NCBI RefSeq assembly: GCF_003710905.1
Contig: NZ_RHHV01000005.1
Coordinates: 678,710-742,709, forward strand
DNA length: 64,000 bases
Reading direction: 5' to 3'
Origin: Brevibacillus parabrevis
GTDB taxonomy: Bacteria > Bacillota > Bacilli > Brevibacillales > Brevibacillaceae
Of the stretch, positions 24,129-36,846 are shown piece after piece (the first letter of the stretch is position 1; each line of letters begins with the position of its first letter). The notes beneath the pieces were generated by a model. That model did not search any database. It was not told where the DNA came from and worked only from the letters and a program-made list of their open reading frames with translations. Made by a program: the position numbers and the translations under genes.

Positions 24129-25496
24129 ATGAAACTGGTGTTGCTATCGGGCGGTTCGGGCAAAAGACTGTGGCCGCTCTCCAACGATGTTCGCTCCAAG
24201 CAGTTTTTGAAGCTGATTCGCAATGGGGAAAGCGAACCGGAATCCATGGTTCAGCGGGTATGGAGGCAGCTTGCTGCCAATCAGTTTGAGGACATGGCTT
24301 ATATCTCAACGAGTCAATCGCAGGTAGATCTCATATACAGCCAGCTGGGACCGGATGTGCCGCTGATTCTGGAGCCGCAAAAAAGGGATACGTTTCCCGC
24401 CATCGCGCTGATCGCCAGTTATTTGCACAGCGTCAAACAACTGGGGCCAGACGAGGTCGTGACTGTGATGCCTGTCGACTCTTTTGTGGAGGATCACTTT
24501 TTTCAAAAGTTGAAAGGACTGGAAACGGTCATACAGCAGTCAGGGGCCGACCTCGCCTTGATGGGAGTCAAGCCGACGTACCCTTCCACCAAGTATGGAT
24601 ACGTCATTCCGGTGCAAGCCGACAACGAGTCTGGCAGCTTTTTGCAGGTCGCGCGCTTTACAGAAAAGCCTTCTGTGGAAACAGCTTCCCAGCTGATTGC
24701 GCAAGGCGCCCTGTGGAATTGCGGCGTATTTGCGTTTCGCCTGGGCTATATGCTGCAAGAGCTGCAAAAGAAACAACTGCCGACGGACTACGATCAGCTG
24801 GTTGCGCGCTATACGGCATTGCCGAAAATCAGTTTTGATTACGAGGTTGTCGAAAAAGCCAAGCATGTCGTCGTTGTGCCGTACGCAGGCGATTGGAAGG
24901 ACCTTGGCACATGGAACACGCTGACCGAGGAAATGAGCGACAGCTCAGTGGGGCGCGTGCATCTGGAGGAAAGCACGAATACGCACGTCATTAATGAACT
25001 GGATTTGCCGATCGTCGCAATTGGCGTATCCGACCTCGTCGTCGCCGCCAGCCCGGATGGCATCCTGGTCGCAGCGAAGGACAAAAGCCACAAGGTCAAG
25101 GATATTGCAAGCGATTGGTCGCAGCGGCCGATGTTCGAGGAGCGGCGCTGGGGCTGGTACCACGTCTTGCAGTTTCAGAAAATGAATGAAAAGGTCGAGG
25201 TGTTGACCAAGCAGCTCCACCTCCACGCCGGAAAAAATTTGAGCTATCAATACCACCACTTTCGCAGCGAGGTGTGGATGATAGTGGAGGGAGAAGGGGA
25301 GTTTGTCCTGAATGATCGCTTGATGATCGTCAAGCCTGGCGATGTGGTGGAAATTCCTGTCGGAGCCAAGCATGCGATCAAAGCGATCAGCGACCTCGAC
25401 ATTATCGAGGTGCAGATGGGCAGCAAGCTGGTCGAAGAGGACATCGTCCGGCTGGGCATGGACTGGAATGACATCGTGGAAATGGTCAGTGAATGA
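24129..25496 (+). CDS. manC: Mannose-1-phosphate guanylyltransferase / mannose-6-phosphate isomerase
   Basis: A 455-residue bifunctional type II enzyme. The N-terminal nucleotidyltransferase has LLSGGSGKRLWPLSND and later FTEKPS; the C-terminal cupin isomerase has QYHHFRSEVWMIVEGEGEF and IPVGAKHAI. It supplies GDP-mannose for Gmd (37068-38036), using mannose-1-phosphate from the phosphohexomutase at 35092. I chose the ATG at 24129, eight bases after AGAGG, over the GTG at 24120. The stop overlaps the next start (ATGA), so it is co-translated with rfbG. Confidence 0.93.
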   Translation: MKLVLLSGGSGKRLWPLSNDVRSKQFLKLIRNGESEPESMVQRVWRQLAANQFEDMAYISTSQSQVDLIYSQLGPDVPLILEPQKRDTFPAIALIASYLHSVKQLGPDEVVTVMPVDSFVEDHFFQKLKGLETVIQQSGADLALMGVKPTYPSTKYGYVIPVQADNESGSFLQVARFTEKPSVETASQLIAQGALWNCGVFAFRLGYMLQELQKKQLPTDYDQLVARYTALPKISFDYEVVEKAKHVVVVPYAGDWKDLGTWNTLTEEMSDSSVGRVHLEESTNTHVINELDLPIVAIGVSDLVVAASPDGILVAAKDKSHKVKDIASDWSQRPMFEERRWGWYHVLQFQKMNEKVEVLTKQLHLHAGKNLSYQYHHFRSEVWMIVEGEGEFVLNDRLMIVKPGDVVEIPVGAKHAIKAISDLDIIEVQMGSKLVEEDIVRLGMDWNDIVEMVSE

Positions 25497-26599
25497 TGAT
25501 GCGACCAGACGCTGCCTTTTGGCAAGGAAAAAGAGTGTTCCTGACAGGACATACGGGCTTCAAAGGCTCGTGGATGTGCCTGTTGCTGCATCGCTTGGGG
25601 GCGCAGGTGACCGGATATGCGCTGGCTCCGCCGACCCATCCCAGCCTGTTTGAGCTGTGCCGCATCGATTCCTTGATCGACTCCGTGTCAGGCGACATTC
25701 GCGACAGTCAGCAGCTGCAAACGGCGCTTTTGCAAGCAAAACCGGATATCGTCATCCATATGGCGGCACAGCCTCTGGTTGGCCTGTCCTATCAGGAACC
25801 TGTCGCCACTTATGAGACGAACGTCATGGGAACGGTTTATTTGCTGGAAGCCGTTCGCCTGGCGAGAAATGCAGGTATTCCCATCCGCGCGCTGGTCAAT
25901 GTCACGACAGACAAATGCTACGAAAACAAGGAGTGGCCCTGGGGGTATCGGGAGGTGGACACGCTGGGCGGGCACGACCCGTATTCCAATAGCAAGGCGT
26001 GCGCAGAAATGGTGACCGCCTGTTACCGCGCTGCTTTTTTTCAGCAGGACGGGCAGGCCCAAGACTTGCCTCCGATCGGACTTGCAACAGCACGCGCAGG
26101 CAACGTCATCGGTGGCGGCGATTTCACAGGCGGGCGGTTGATTCCTGATCTGCTGCGGAGTTTGCTCGCTGACCAGCCGATGCAGCTTCGCCATCCGCAA
26201 GCGGTTCGCCCTTGGCAGCACGTTTTGGAGTCGCTGCACGGGTATTTGCTGCTGGCGCAAAGGTTGTATGGGGATAGTCTACGCTACTCCTGTAGCTGGA
26301 ATTTCGGGCCGGATGCCAACGACGCCAAAAGCGTGGAATGGCTGGCTGCGCGTCTGTGCCAAAAATGGGGAAAGCAGGCGACTTACGAGGTTGACGAGCG
26401 AGCTTCTTTTCACGAGACGACGTACCTCAGACTCGACAGCTCGCAAGCGCGGGAAAAGCTGGGCTGGCGTCCGCACTGGACGATCGAGCAGGCATTGGAT
26501 CGCATCGTGGAGTGGACAAGAGCCTACCAGCAACAAGCCGACATGCGGCAAGTCTGTTTTGCGCACATCGATCAATACGGAAAGGAGGGGGCTTCATGA
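25493..26599 (+). CDS. rfbG: CDP-glucose 4,6-dehydratase
   Basis: A 368-residue extended short-chain dehydrogenase. The N-terminal NAD motif TGHTGFKGSW is diagnostic of CDP-glucose dehydratases; HMAAQPLVGLSYQEP, NVTTDKCYEN, the catalytic YSNSK and ARAGNVIGGGDF follow. It converts CDP-glucose to CDP-4-keto-6-deoxyglucose. The gene overlaps manC by four bases and rfbF by four bases, which fixes its place in a coupled operon. Confidence 0.95.
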   Translation: MMMRPDAAFWQGKRVFLTGHTGFKGSWMCLLLHRLGAQVTGYALAPPTHPSLFELCRIDSLIDSVSGDIRDSQQLQTALLQAKPDIVIHMAAQPLVGLSYQEPVATYETNVMGTVYLLEAVRLARNAGIPIRALVNVTTDKCYENKEWPWGYREVDTLGGHDPYSNSKACAEMVTACYRAAFFQQDGQAQDLPPIGLATARAGNVIGGGDFTGGRLIPDLLRSLLADQPMQLRHPQAVRPWQHVLESLHGYLLLAQRLYGDSLRYSCSWNFGPDANDAKSVEWLAARLCQKWGKQATYEVDERASFHETTYLRLDSSQAREKLGWRPHWTIEQALDRIVEWTRAYQQQADMRQVCFAHIDQYGKEGAS

Positions 26600-27363
26600 A
26601 AGTCGTTATCTTGGCTGGCGGATACGGAACGCGGATCGGAGAAGAATCGCAGCTTAGGCCGAAGCCCCTGATTGAGATCGGGGAAAAGCCGATCATTTGC
26701 CATATCATGTCCATCTACTCCAAGTACGGGTACAACGATTTCATTATTTGCCTCGGCTACAAAGGCTACATGATCAAGGAATATTTCGCCCACTACTTTT
26801 TGCACCAGTCGGATGTCACGTTTGACTTTCGCCGCGGGAACGAGATGATTTTGCACAATCGCTGCCAGGACCCGTGGAAGGTGACGCTGATCGATACGGG
26901 CAAGGATACGATGACAGGCGGCAGGATCAAGCGAATCCAGCCATTCGTCGGCGAGGAGCCGTTCATGCTTACGTATGGAGACGGGGTGGGAAATATCGAT
27001 ATTGCCGCTCTCGTTGCGTTCCATCAGTCGCACGGCAAGCTGGCGACGATTACGGCCGTGCAGCCGCCAGGAAGGTTTGGCGCGCTCGATCTGGAAGCAG
27101 ACGGCCAGGTGAAAGGCTTCCAGGAAAAGCCGAGCGGCGATGGCGGTTGGATCAATGCCGGATTTTTCGTGTTGCAGCCAGAGGTGTTTTCCTATCTGGA
27201 CGATGATGCGACTGTTTTTGAGCAAGCGCCGCTGGAACGACTGGCGCAAAGCGGCAAGCTCGCAGCCTATCGGCACAGCGGATTTTGGCAGCCGATGGAC
27301 ACGATGCGCGACAAAAATTACCTGGAGTCGCTGTGGAAAAGCGGAAAGGCGGAGTGGAGGTAG
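26596..27363 (+). CDS. rfbF: Glucose-1-phosphate cytidylyltransferase
   Basis: A 255-residue nucleotidyltransferase with ILAGGYGTRIGEES, RPKPLIEIGEKPIICHIM, YGDGVGNID and GFWQPMDTMRDKNYLE, all typical of RfbF. It makes CDP-glucose from CTP and glucose-1-phosphate, the substrate of RfbG. The true start is the ATG at 26596, five bases after GGAGGGGG and overlapping the rfbG stop. Confidence 0.95.
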   Translation: MKVVILAGGYGTRIGEESQLRPKPLIEIGEKPIICHIMSIYSKYGYNDFIICLGYKGYMIKEYFAHYFLHQSDVTFDFRRGNEMILHNRCQDPWKVTLIDTGKDTMTGGRIKRIQPFVGEEPFMLTYGDGVGNIDIAALVAFHQSHGKLATITAVQPPGRFGALDLEADGQVKGFQEKPSGDGGWINAGFFVLQPEVFSYLDDDATVFEQAPLERLAQSGKLAAYRHSGFWQPMDTMRDKNYLESLWKSGKAEWR

Positions 27364-27369
27364 CAGAGC

Positions 27370-28269
27370 ATGAACATTTTGCTTACGGGAGCGACCGGAT
27401 TTCTCGGCAGCCATCTGGCGCGGGCATTGGTGCAAGCTTCGCATCGGCTGGTCATCGTCAAACGCAGCTCGTCCGATTGCACAAGGCTTGCGGACATCGC
27501 CAGCGAGATGATCGCGTACGATGCAGATGAGGAAGGGAGCGTGTACCGGCTCTTTGCCGAGCAAGGGCCTTTTGATGCCGTCATTCATGCCGCAACCGCT
27601 TACGGCCGGAGAGGGGAGTCAGACGTGGGACTGCTGGAAGCCAACGTCTTGTTCCCGCTTCGGCTCCTCCAGCTTTGTTGTGAGCAGGGCACCAGGCTGT
27701 TTGTGAATACGGATACGTTTTCCCGCGATTCCCTTGCACAAGGAGCGCCGCATTTGGCAGGCTATCACCTGACGAAAAAGCAGTTTGCGGAATGGGGGGC
27801 GTACATAGCCAAAAAGTACGGGCTGACGTTTGCCAACATGCGGCTGGAGCACGTATACGGGCCGTTCGACCAGTCTGACAAATTCATCCCGTACGTAATC
27901 AGCCAGTGTCTTCGGGATGGGGCACAGCTCGCGCTCACTTCCGGGGAGCAGAAGCGCGACTTTGTATATGTAGAGGATGTCGTGGCAGCGTACTTGCTTT
28001 TGCTGCGGGAAAAGTCGTCCTTGCCAGCCGAATACGCCGAGTTTCAGGTGGGAACGGGCAAAGCGACGGCGGTACGTGAATTGGTCGAAAAAATTCATTC
28101 GCTGACTCGCTCGACGGCGGTGCTGCAATTCGGAGCATTCGCCCAGCGAGAGGGGGAGCTGATGTGCTCGCAAGCCGATACGGGCAAACTCGGCGCACTC
28201 GGCTGGCAAGCGCGCGTTTCCCTGGAGCAAGGATTGAAGCTGATCTTGCAAAAGGAAGCCGCGGATTAA
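27370..28269 (+). CDS. NAD-dependent epimerase/dehydratase, CDP-4-keto-6-deoxyhexose reductase or epimerase
   Basis: A 299-residue extended SDR protein with TGATGFLGSHLARAL, IHAATAYGR, the catalytic YHLTKKQFAEW (YxxxK) and KRDFVYVEDVVAAY. Its place six bases after rfbF indicates that it acts on CDP-4-keto-6-deoxyglucose. Relatives include CDP-abequose, CDP-paratose and CDP-6-deoxyhexose synthases. The 3-dehydrase RfbH is missing from the window, so a 3-deoxy sugar is not expected from these genes alone; a plain CDP-6-deoxyhexose is more likely. A strong terminator follows and ends the operon. Confidence 0.8.
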   Translation: MNILLTGATGFLGSHLARALVQASHRLVIVKRSSSDCTRLADIASEMIAYDADEEGSVYRLFAEQGPFDAVIHAATAYGRRGESDVGLLEANVLFPLRLLQLCCEQGTRLFVNTDTFSRDSLAQGAPHLAGYHLTKKQFAEWGAYIAKKYGLTFANMRLEHVYGPFDQSDKFIPYVISQCLRDGAQLALTSGEQKRDFVYVEDVVAAYLLLLREKSSLPAEYAEFQVGTGKATAVRELVEKIHSLTRSTAVLQFGAFAQREGELMCSQADTGKLGALGWQARVSLEQGLKLILQKEAAD

Positions 28270-28298
28270 CAAAAAAACAGCGAACGAACAACAAAACA

Positions 28299-28347
28299 GC
28301 CCGGCTGCGTTCCCTTCGTTCGGGACGGCGCAGCCGGGCATTTTTTT
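28299..28347. terminator. Strong terminator between convergent glycan genes
   Basis: A perfect 11-bp GC-rich stem GCCCGGCTGCG/CGCAGCCGGGC is followed by seven T residues on the plus strand. The minus strand is also T-rich after the stem, so it may work both ways. Confidence 0.92.
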
Positions 28348-28373
28348 GTTGCGGATGACGAGGCTGGCGTGGA

Positions 28374-29801
28374 TTACAGCAGAGCCGTTTTGTTCGTGCA
28401 AAACAAATCGCCGTGAAACGGCCTGATGGCCTCCAACAGTTGGGGATAGGAGTGGATCGGGAGCAGCCCGCCTTCCCGTTTAATCAAGTAGATTTTTTTG
28501 TACAGCGCGAACAGCCGCAGGAACAGCTCGTTGGGGTCCTTGCCGAAATAGCCGCGCAGGTTGTCGGGATTAAATTCGATCACCAGATCGGGATCGAAGG
28601 CTTTGAATGTTTCCTGCCCGCCTTGCAGCACCTGAATCTCCGAGCCTTCCACGTCGAGCTTGATCAAGTCGATCCGGGACAGGTTATGAGCAGCGACCCA
28701 GTCGTCCAGACGCGTGCACGAAATCGTGTTGGTAGCAGCAGAAGTCGCTTCGCTGGCGATGAACGACCAGCCGCCGCCGCGATCGACCTCGCAAAACTCG
28801 ATGATGCCGTTGCGGTCGAATACGCCGAGCGGAACAGGCTCTACATTGCCGATCCCATTATCCTGCAAAGTCTGATGCAAAAAGGCGAGGTTGACGGAAG
28901 ATGGCTCAAACGCGTACACCTTGCCCTGCGGTGCGAGATGACTGAGCGCAAGCGAAATCGTTCCGAGGTTCGCCCCGATGTCGAGACAGATGGAATCTGG
29001 CTTCACGACCCGCTTCAGCACGTTAAGCACGTACTCCTCGTAGAGGCCGTTTGCCATTTCGATGTAGTACAGGACGCTCTGGTCTGAACTGCTGCCGTGG
29101 ACCAAAAACGATTTTTCGTCAAAAGGCAGACGGAAGGTGACCGTCTTTTTCGGATCGTGGGCAATCGGCGGATGAATGCGGATGATGTCGTCCTTCACTT
29201 CGAAGTGCAGATCGGGCCGCAGGGTAGCCACGTACTGTTTCAGCTCGGCGATGGTCGGATAGTCTTTTAACAGCGGATTGGAGCCGATGAAGCAGCGGGC
29301 GTCGTCAATCAGGATGACGTGATTCGGCACGGGATGGGACAAGATGGCGGCCAGTTCGGCCAAAATTGGCGTATCGAGATTGCCTTTTGCAGACTCGGTT
29401 GACAGCGGGATGTAGTGTCCGTCCAGCCAGAACAGGCAAGGTTCGTCAATCGATGCGAGCAGTTGGGGAAGCACTGTGCCGCTGTCGCCGTGCAAGATGG
29501 ATACATGGGCGTCGGCGGCGAAATGCGTTTTGGCTGCCGTGTACAGTGCAAGGTCAAGCTCGATCGAATAAATTCGTTGAAAAACAGCCTTCTGGGCATC
29601 CACCATGTAACCGCGATACGTGCCGGTTTCAATCAGCGTGTTGATTTGGTGCTTTTTTCCGTATTGGGCGACAGCTGTCGTTTTCACCTCGTAAGGCGGC
29701 GATTCCAGCAGCCAAAAATCCCACGCTTCCTGAGCGGTGAGCGGAAACGGAATGCGCAACTCCTGTTGCCAAACCCGCCTGATTTCGTCCATGCGTGACA
29801 T
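28374..29801 (-). CDS. Two-domain methyltransferase (N-terminal MTase-like domain plus FkbM)
   Basis: A 475-residue protein with two class I methyltransferase-like domains. Residues about 40-215 carry LIETGTYRGYMVDA, YSIELD, LFWLDGHYIPLS and VILIDDARCF, a SAM-binding-like fold. Residues about 245-470 are a standard FkbM domain (CLDIGANLGTISLALSHLAP, VYAFEPSSVN, IDLIKLDVEGSEIQVL). FkbM enzymes O-methylate sugars and other natural products. The start at 29801 is seven bases after AAAGGAG; the ATG six bases earlier is too close. It is last in a five-gene minus-strand group (rmd, GT2, fcl, GT4, this gene). Confidence 0.82.
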   Translation of the reverse strand: MSRMDEIRRVWQQELRIPFPLTAQEAWDFWLLESPPYEVKTTAVAQYGKKHQINTLIETGTYRGYMVDAQKAVFQRIYSIELDLALYTAAKTHFAADAHVSILHGDSGTVLPQLLASIDEPCLFWLDGHYIPLSTESAKGNLDTPILAELAAILSHPVPNHVILIDDARCFIGSNPLLKDYPTIAELKQYVATLRPDLHFEVKDDIIRIHPPIAHDPKKTVTFRLPFDEKSFLVHGSSSDQSVLYYIEMANGLYEEYVLNVLKRVVKPDSICLDIGANLGTISLALSHLAPQGKVYAFEPSSVNLAFLHQTLQDNGIGNVEPVPLGVFDRNGIIEFCEVDRGGGWSFIASEATSAATNTISCTRLDDWVAAHNLSRIDLIKLDVEGSEIQVLQGGQETFKAFDPDLVIEFNPDNLRGYFGKDPNELFLRLFALYKKIYLIKREGGLLPIHSYPQLLEAIRPFHGDLFCTNKTALL

Positions 29802-29825
29802 GAGCATGCTCCTTTCCTCTTTCGG

Positions 29826-33157
<3,332 letters not shown>

Positions 33158-33158
<1 letters not shown>

Positions 33159-34141
33159 CAACTGCCCTCCTTTTCCCCGGCTTGTGCTTGCAAAGTGTCT
33201 CGCCAATATTGAAGTAAGTCGTGCATCGTCTGGTGAAAAGGAATTTCCGGCTGCCAGCCCGTTTGCGTGCAAAAAGCGCTGGCGTCGCCGAGCAGTACCT
33301 CTACGTCGGAGGGGCGCAGCCGCTTGGGATCGACGAGAATCTGCACAGGTGCGGAAGTGAAGGACAGGAGGGTATGCAATACTTCTTCGATCGTTCGCGT
33401 GTTCCCCGAAGAGATGTTGTAGACGCTCCCGGGCACTCCCCGTTCCAGCGCGAGCCAATACGCTTTGACGACATCGCGCACATCTGTAAAGTCACGTCGC
33501 GCTTGCAAGTTTCCGACATGGACGTGCGGCGGCTGCAAGCCAAGCTCGATTTGGGCAATTTGTTTGGCGAAATTGGAGGTGGCAAAGCGCTCTCCCCGCC
33601 GCGGCCCTGTATGGTTAAAAGTACGCGTGCGAACAATGGAAAGTCCGTAGCTTTGATAATACTGGTAGCCGAGAAAATCTTGGGCGATTTTGCTCACGGC
33701 ATAAGGACTCTGCGGCCGCAGCGGGTTTGTCTCCCGCACTGGCAGTTCGTCAGGGTAGACGAGGCCGTATTCCTCGCTGGAGCATGCCACCTGTATTTTG
33801 CACGGAATATCAGCTGCCCGGACCGCTTCGAAAATGTGCAGCTGGCTGACGATATTGTTCATCATCGTGTCGGCGGGCGAAGTCCACGAAGCGGGGACAA
33901 AGCTTTGGGCAGCGAGATGGTAAATATGTGCCGGCTTGATTCGGGCAATCATTTGGGCGACGGCTGCGGGGTCTTGCAGTTCGCATTCCACGAGATGAAG
34001 CTGATCCGCGATGTGGGCGATATGGTCCATTCGGCTGCGGGCCCGGTAAGTTCCATAGATTTCGACATCGCCGCGCGAGAGCAGATATTCTGCCAAATGG
34101 CTGCCGGCAAACCCGGTAATGCCTGTAATCAAAACTTTCAA
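33158..34141 (-). CDS. rmd: GDP-6-deoxy-4-keto-D-mannose reductase-like (GDP-D-rhamnose synthase)
   Basis: A 327-residue extended SDR with [44 protein letters not shown], catalytic YAVSKIAQ and RDFTDVRDVVKAYWLA. It differs from the clear Gmd at 37068 and fits the Rmd group, which reduces GDP-4-keto-6-deoxymannose to GDP-D-rhamnose; a second Gmd is a less likely reading. The start is a TTG at 34141, six bases after AAGGGGGGA. Rmd and Fcl in one operon would split a common intermediate into two sugars. It heads a five-gene minus-strand operon. Confidence 0.78.
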
Positions 34142-34378
34142 GAGGCTTCCCCCCTTGCTCGTGATGTTTTTTTGCAGCAGCAGGCAAAACCGTTTCCAAA
34201 AAAAGAAAGCAGTTGCTTTATATATAGTAAGAACATGCGGATACTGGCACGGCGAATGTCTTTTTATGTACAGGGAAAGTGCGGCACGCCTTTTTCTCGC
34301 CAAAGGGGAGCAGATGACTACGCCTTTCGCGCATACGGCAAATACGATGGAGAAAAGAGAACGAAAGAAGGAGGGGCG

Positions 34379-35095
34379 ATGAACCGAATGGACTCCATCA
34401 ATCTCTATGAAAAGCGTGTTTTCTCGCAAAATGGTGAAGATGGCATGATCGAGGAGTTGTTTGCGCGGATCGGGACAACGAATCGATTTTTTGTTGAATT
34501 TGGAGTCGAGGGGGGCGTGGAGTGCCTGTCTCGAAACTTGGCGTACGCGCACCAATGGTCGGGGGTGTTGATCGAGGGGCACCCGCTCAAATACATCTAT
34601 TTGCAGCAGACCTATGCCGCGCTCCCTCAGGTTGCCACCCATCAGGCGTTCATTACCAGAGAAAATATCGCCTCGTTGTTTGCCCAATTTCGCGTTCCGA
34701 CACAGTTTGATTTGCTCTCGATCGATCTGGACGGGATCGACTATTGGGTCTGGCAAGCGCTGGCTGCCTACAAGCCGCGAGTGGTGATCATCGAATACAA
34801 CGCTTCTTTTCCGCCACCGCAAAAGATGGTCGTAGCGTACGATCCTTCCTTTGCATGGAACGGAACAACCTATTTCGGAGCGAGCCTGACATCGCTTGCC
34901 GAACTTGGGAAAAAGCTCGGCTATGCGCTGATCGGCACCGATTCGCGTGGAGTCAACGCCTTCTTTGTCCGCCGGGAACTGTTGGGTCTGGCACGCTTTG
35001 CGGAGCGAACTCCACAAGAGGCGTACCATCCGCCAAGCTACGGCCCTGATGGCGGGGGCCACCCGCGTGGAAATGGCCCCTACCTGGAAATCTAG
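34379..35095 (+). CDS. FkbM-like methyltransferase-fold protein
   Basis: A 238-residue protein with a SAM-type motif FVEFGVEGGVECLSRNLA, VLIEGHPLKY, LLSIDLDGIDYWVWQAL and VVIIEYNASFPP. This matches a group of FkbM-related proteins often found in glycan loci. The tail (YGPDGGGHPRGNGPYLEI) is Gly/Pro-rich. AAGGAGG precedes the ATG by four to five bases; an ATG nine bases later is an alternative. Its TAG stop shares the palindromic CTAG with the stop codon of the convergent phosphohexomutase gene, so the two genes overlap at their last bases. Confidence 0.75.
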   Translation: MNRMDSINLYEKRVFSQNGEDGMIEELFARIGTTNRFFVEFGVEGGVECLSRNLAYAHQWSGVLIEGHPLKYIYLQQTYAALPQVATHQAFITRENIASLFAQFRVPTQFDLLSIDLDGIDYWVWQALAAYKPRVVIIEYNASFPPPQKMVVAYDPSFAWNGTTYFGASLTSLAELGKKLGYALIGTDSRGVNAFFVRRELLGLARFAERTPQEAYHPPSYGPDGGGHPRGNGPYLEI

Positions 35096-36840
35096 GCGGG
35101 CAACAGCTGCTGCAAATAGTCGAGCACCGCTTTTTTCATGTTGGCAAGGGCAGTCAAGGCTGCACTTTCTGAGACGTCCTTGACCCCAAAATACAGCTTC
35201 ATCTTCGGTTCCGTACCGGATGGACGGATGCAAAACCAGGCATGGTCGCCCATGATGAACTTCAAGACATCGCTTGCTGGCAGCGACAAAGGCTGTGACT
35301 CGTTTGTCGCTTGCAGCCGACGTTCGCCAGTCAAGTAGTCCTCGATGGAGGTCACCGCATCGCCCGCGACAGTTGTCAGCGGCCTGTCGCGCAAGGCAGC
35401 GAGGATCGCTGTCATGGTTTGCATGCCGTCTTTTCCCGGATACGTAATCGAGATCAGCTCTTCCCGGAAAGTGCCGTGCTTGGCGTACAGCTCCTGCAAA
35501 CGCTGGTGGAGGCTTGAGCCTTGCGACAGCTGGAACGCGCAGGCGTCCGCCAGCAAAAAAGCGGCCTGGACGGCGTCTTTGTCCCGGACGAAATCACCGC
35601 GCAAATACCCGCAGCTTTCTTCCAGTCCAAACAAAAAGTGATGCGCTCCGCTTTGCGCAAATTCCTCGATTTTTTCCCCGATGTACTTGAATCCGGTCAA
35701 GGTGTCGATTGTAGCCACACCGTAATCAGCGGCGATCGCGCGAACCATTTCCGAGGTGACGATCGTTTTCACGACGGCAGCGTGGGCCGGGAGCGTTCCG
35801 GCAAGCTTTTCTTGCGCCAAAATATAGTCCAAAAGCAAGACGCCCGCCTGATTTCCGTTCAGGATGACATGCTGGTTAGGGCCCGTCCTGATAGCTACCC
35901 CGAGCCTGTCTCCATCCGGGTCTGTACAGATGATCAAGTCGGCGCCTTTTTTGCGAGCGTGCTTCAAGGCAAATCGAAAGCTTTCCGGCTCTTCCGGATT
36001 GGGGGTGGAGACGGTAGAAAACAGAGGATCTGGCTCCGCCTGCTCCTGAACGACCTTTACCTGCTCAAAGCCTAGCGATTGCAGTCCTTGCGCAATCGGT
36101 ACAAGCGTCGTGCCGTGCAGCGGAGAAAAGACGATGCGCGGCTGGTGGGCAGCGACGATGGCGGAAGCGGCAGGGGAGCGAAGCTGTTTTTGGCAGGCCA
36201 TATAGGCGGTAAATACTTCGTCGCCCAACATTCGCAACAGACCGCTGTCCAACAGCTCATTCACTTCACGCGTTCCGATTTGCAGCTCATCTCCGGCTTG
36301 TTCCATCTGGGCAAAAATCCGGTCGGCAGCTTGCGGCGGAATTTGTCCTCCGTCTGACCCGTATATTTTGAAGCCGTTGTACTCCGGCGGGTTGTGGCTC
36401 GCCGTGATGACGACGCCTGCGGCAGCTCCCAGATGCCGAACGGCAAAAGACAAGAGCGGCGTTGGACACAAATTCTCGAACAAACATGCGGAAACGCCGT
36501 AATAACCGAGAACTTTTGCCGTTTCCAGTGCAAAGGTGTACGAATCGTTGCGCGAGTCGTAGGCGATGACGACCGCAAGCTGGGCCGCATCCGAATGTTG
36601 CTCCAGCAAATGCAGGGCCAGCCCTGCGGCAGCCTTGCGAATCGTATAAAGGTTAATCCGGTTGATCCCCGGCTCCATGACCCCGCGCATGCCACCTGTA
36701 CCGAAGGCAATCGGCTTGTAAAAGCAGTCTTCCAGCTTTTGCTCGTCGCCTTCCAGTTGCTCCAGGTGGCGCTGAAGCTGCGGGTCCAGGTCTGTGTATT
36801 GCTTCCAGCGCGTATAATGCTTGTGCCAATCCATCTGCAT
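35092..36840 (-). CDS. Phosphoglucomutase/phosphomannomutase
   Basis: A 582-residue alpha-D-phosphohexomutase with the catalytic serine loop VVITASHNPPEYNGFKIYG, the metal loop DPDGDRLGVA, the sugar loop GLEESCGYLRGDF and the phosphate loop RPSGTEPKMK. It links glucose-6-P/glucose-1-P and mannose-6-P/mannose-1-P, and so can feed both RfbF and ManC. I use the ATG at 36840, six bases after AGTGAGG. That ribosome binding site is part of a perfect 12-bp inverted repeat in the leader (listed separately). The gene is monocistronic on the minus strand. Confidence 0.93.
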   Translation of the reverse strand: MQMDWHKHYTRWKQYTDLDPQLQRHLEQLEGDEQKLEDCFYKPIAFGTGGMRGVMEPGINRINLYTIRKAAAGLALHLLEQHSDAAQLAVVIAYDSRNDSYTFALETAKVLGYYGVSACLFENLCPTPLLSFAVRHLGAAAGVVITASHNPPEYNGFKIYGSDGGQIPPQAADRIFAQMEQAGDELQIGTREVNELLDSGLLRMLGDEVFTAYMACQKQLRSPAASAIVAAHQPRIVFSPLHGTTLVPIAQGLQSLGFEQVKVVQEQAEPDPLFSTVSTPNPEEPESFRFALKHARKKGADLIICTDPDGDRLGVAIRTGPNQHVILNGNQAGVLLLDYILAQEKLAGTLPAHAAVVKTIVTSEMVRAIAADYGVATIDTLTGFKYIGEKIEEFAQSGAHHFLFGLEESCGYLRGDFVRDKDAVQAAFLLADACAFQLSQGSSLHQRLQELYAKHGTFREELISITYPGKDGMQTMTAILAALRDRPLTTVAGDAVTSIEDYLTGERRLQATNESQPLSLPASDVLKFIMGDHAWFCIRPSGTEPKMKLYFGVKDVSESAALTALANMKKAVLDYLQQLLPA

Positions 36841-36846
36841 GCCAAA

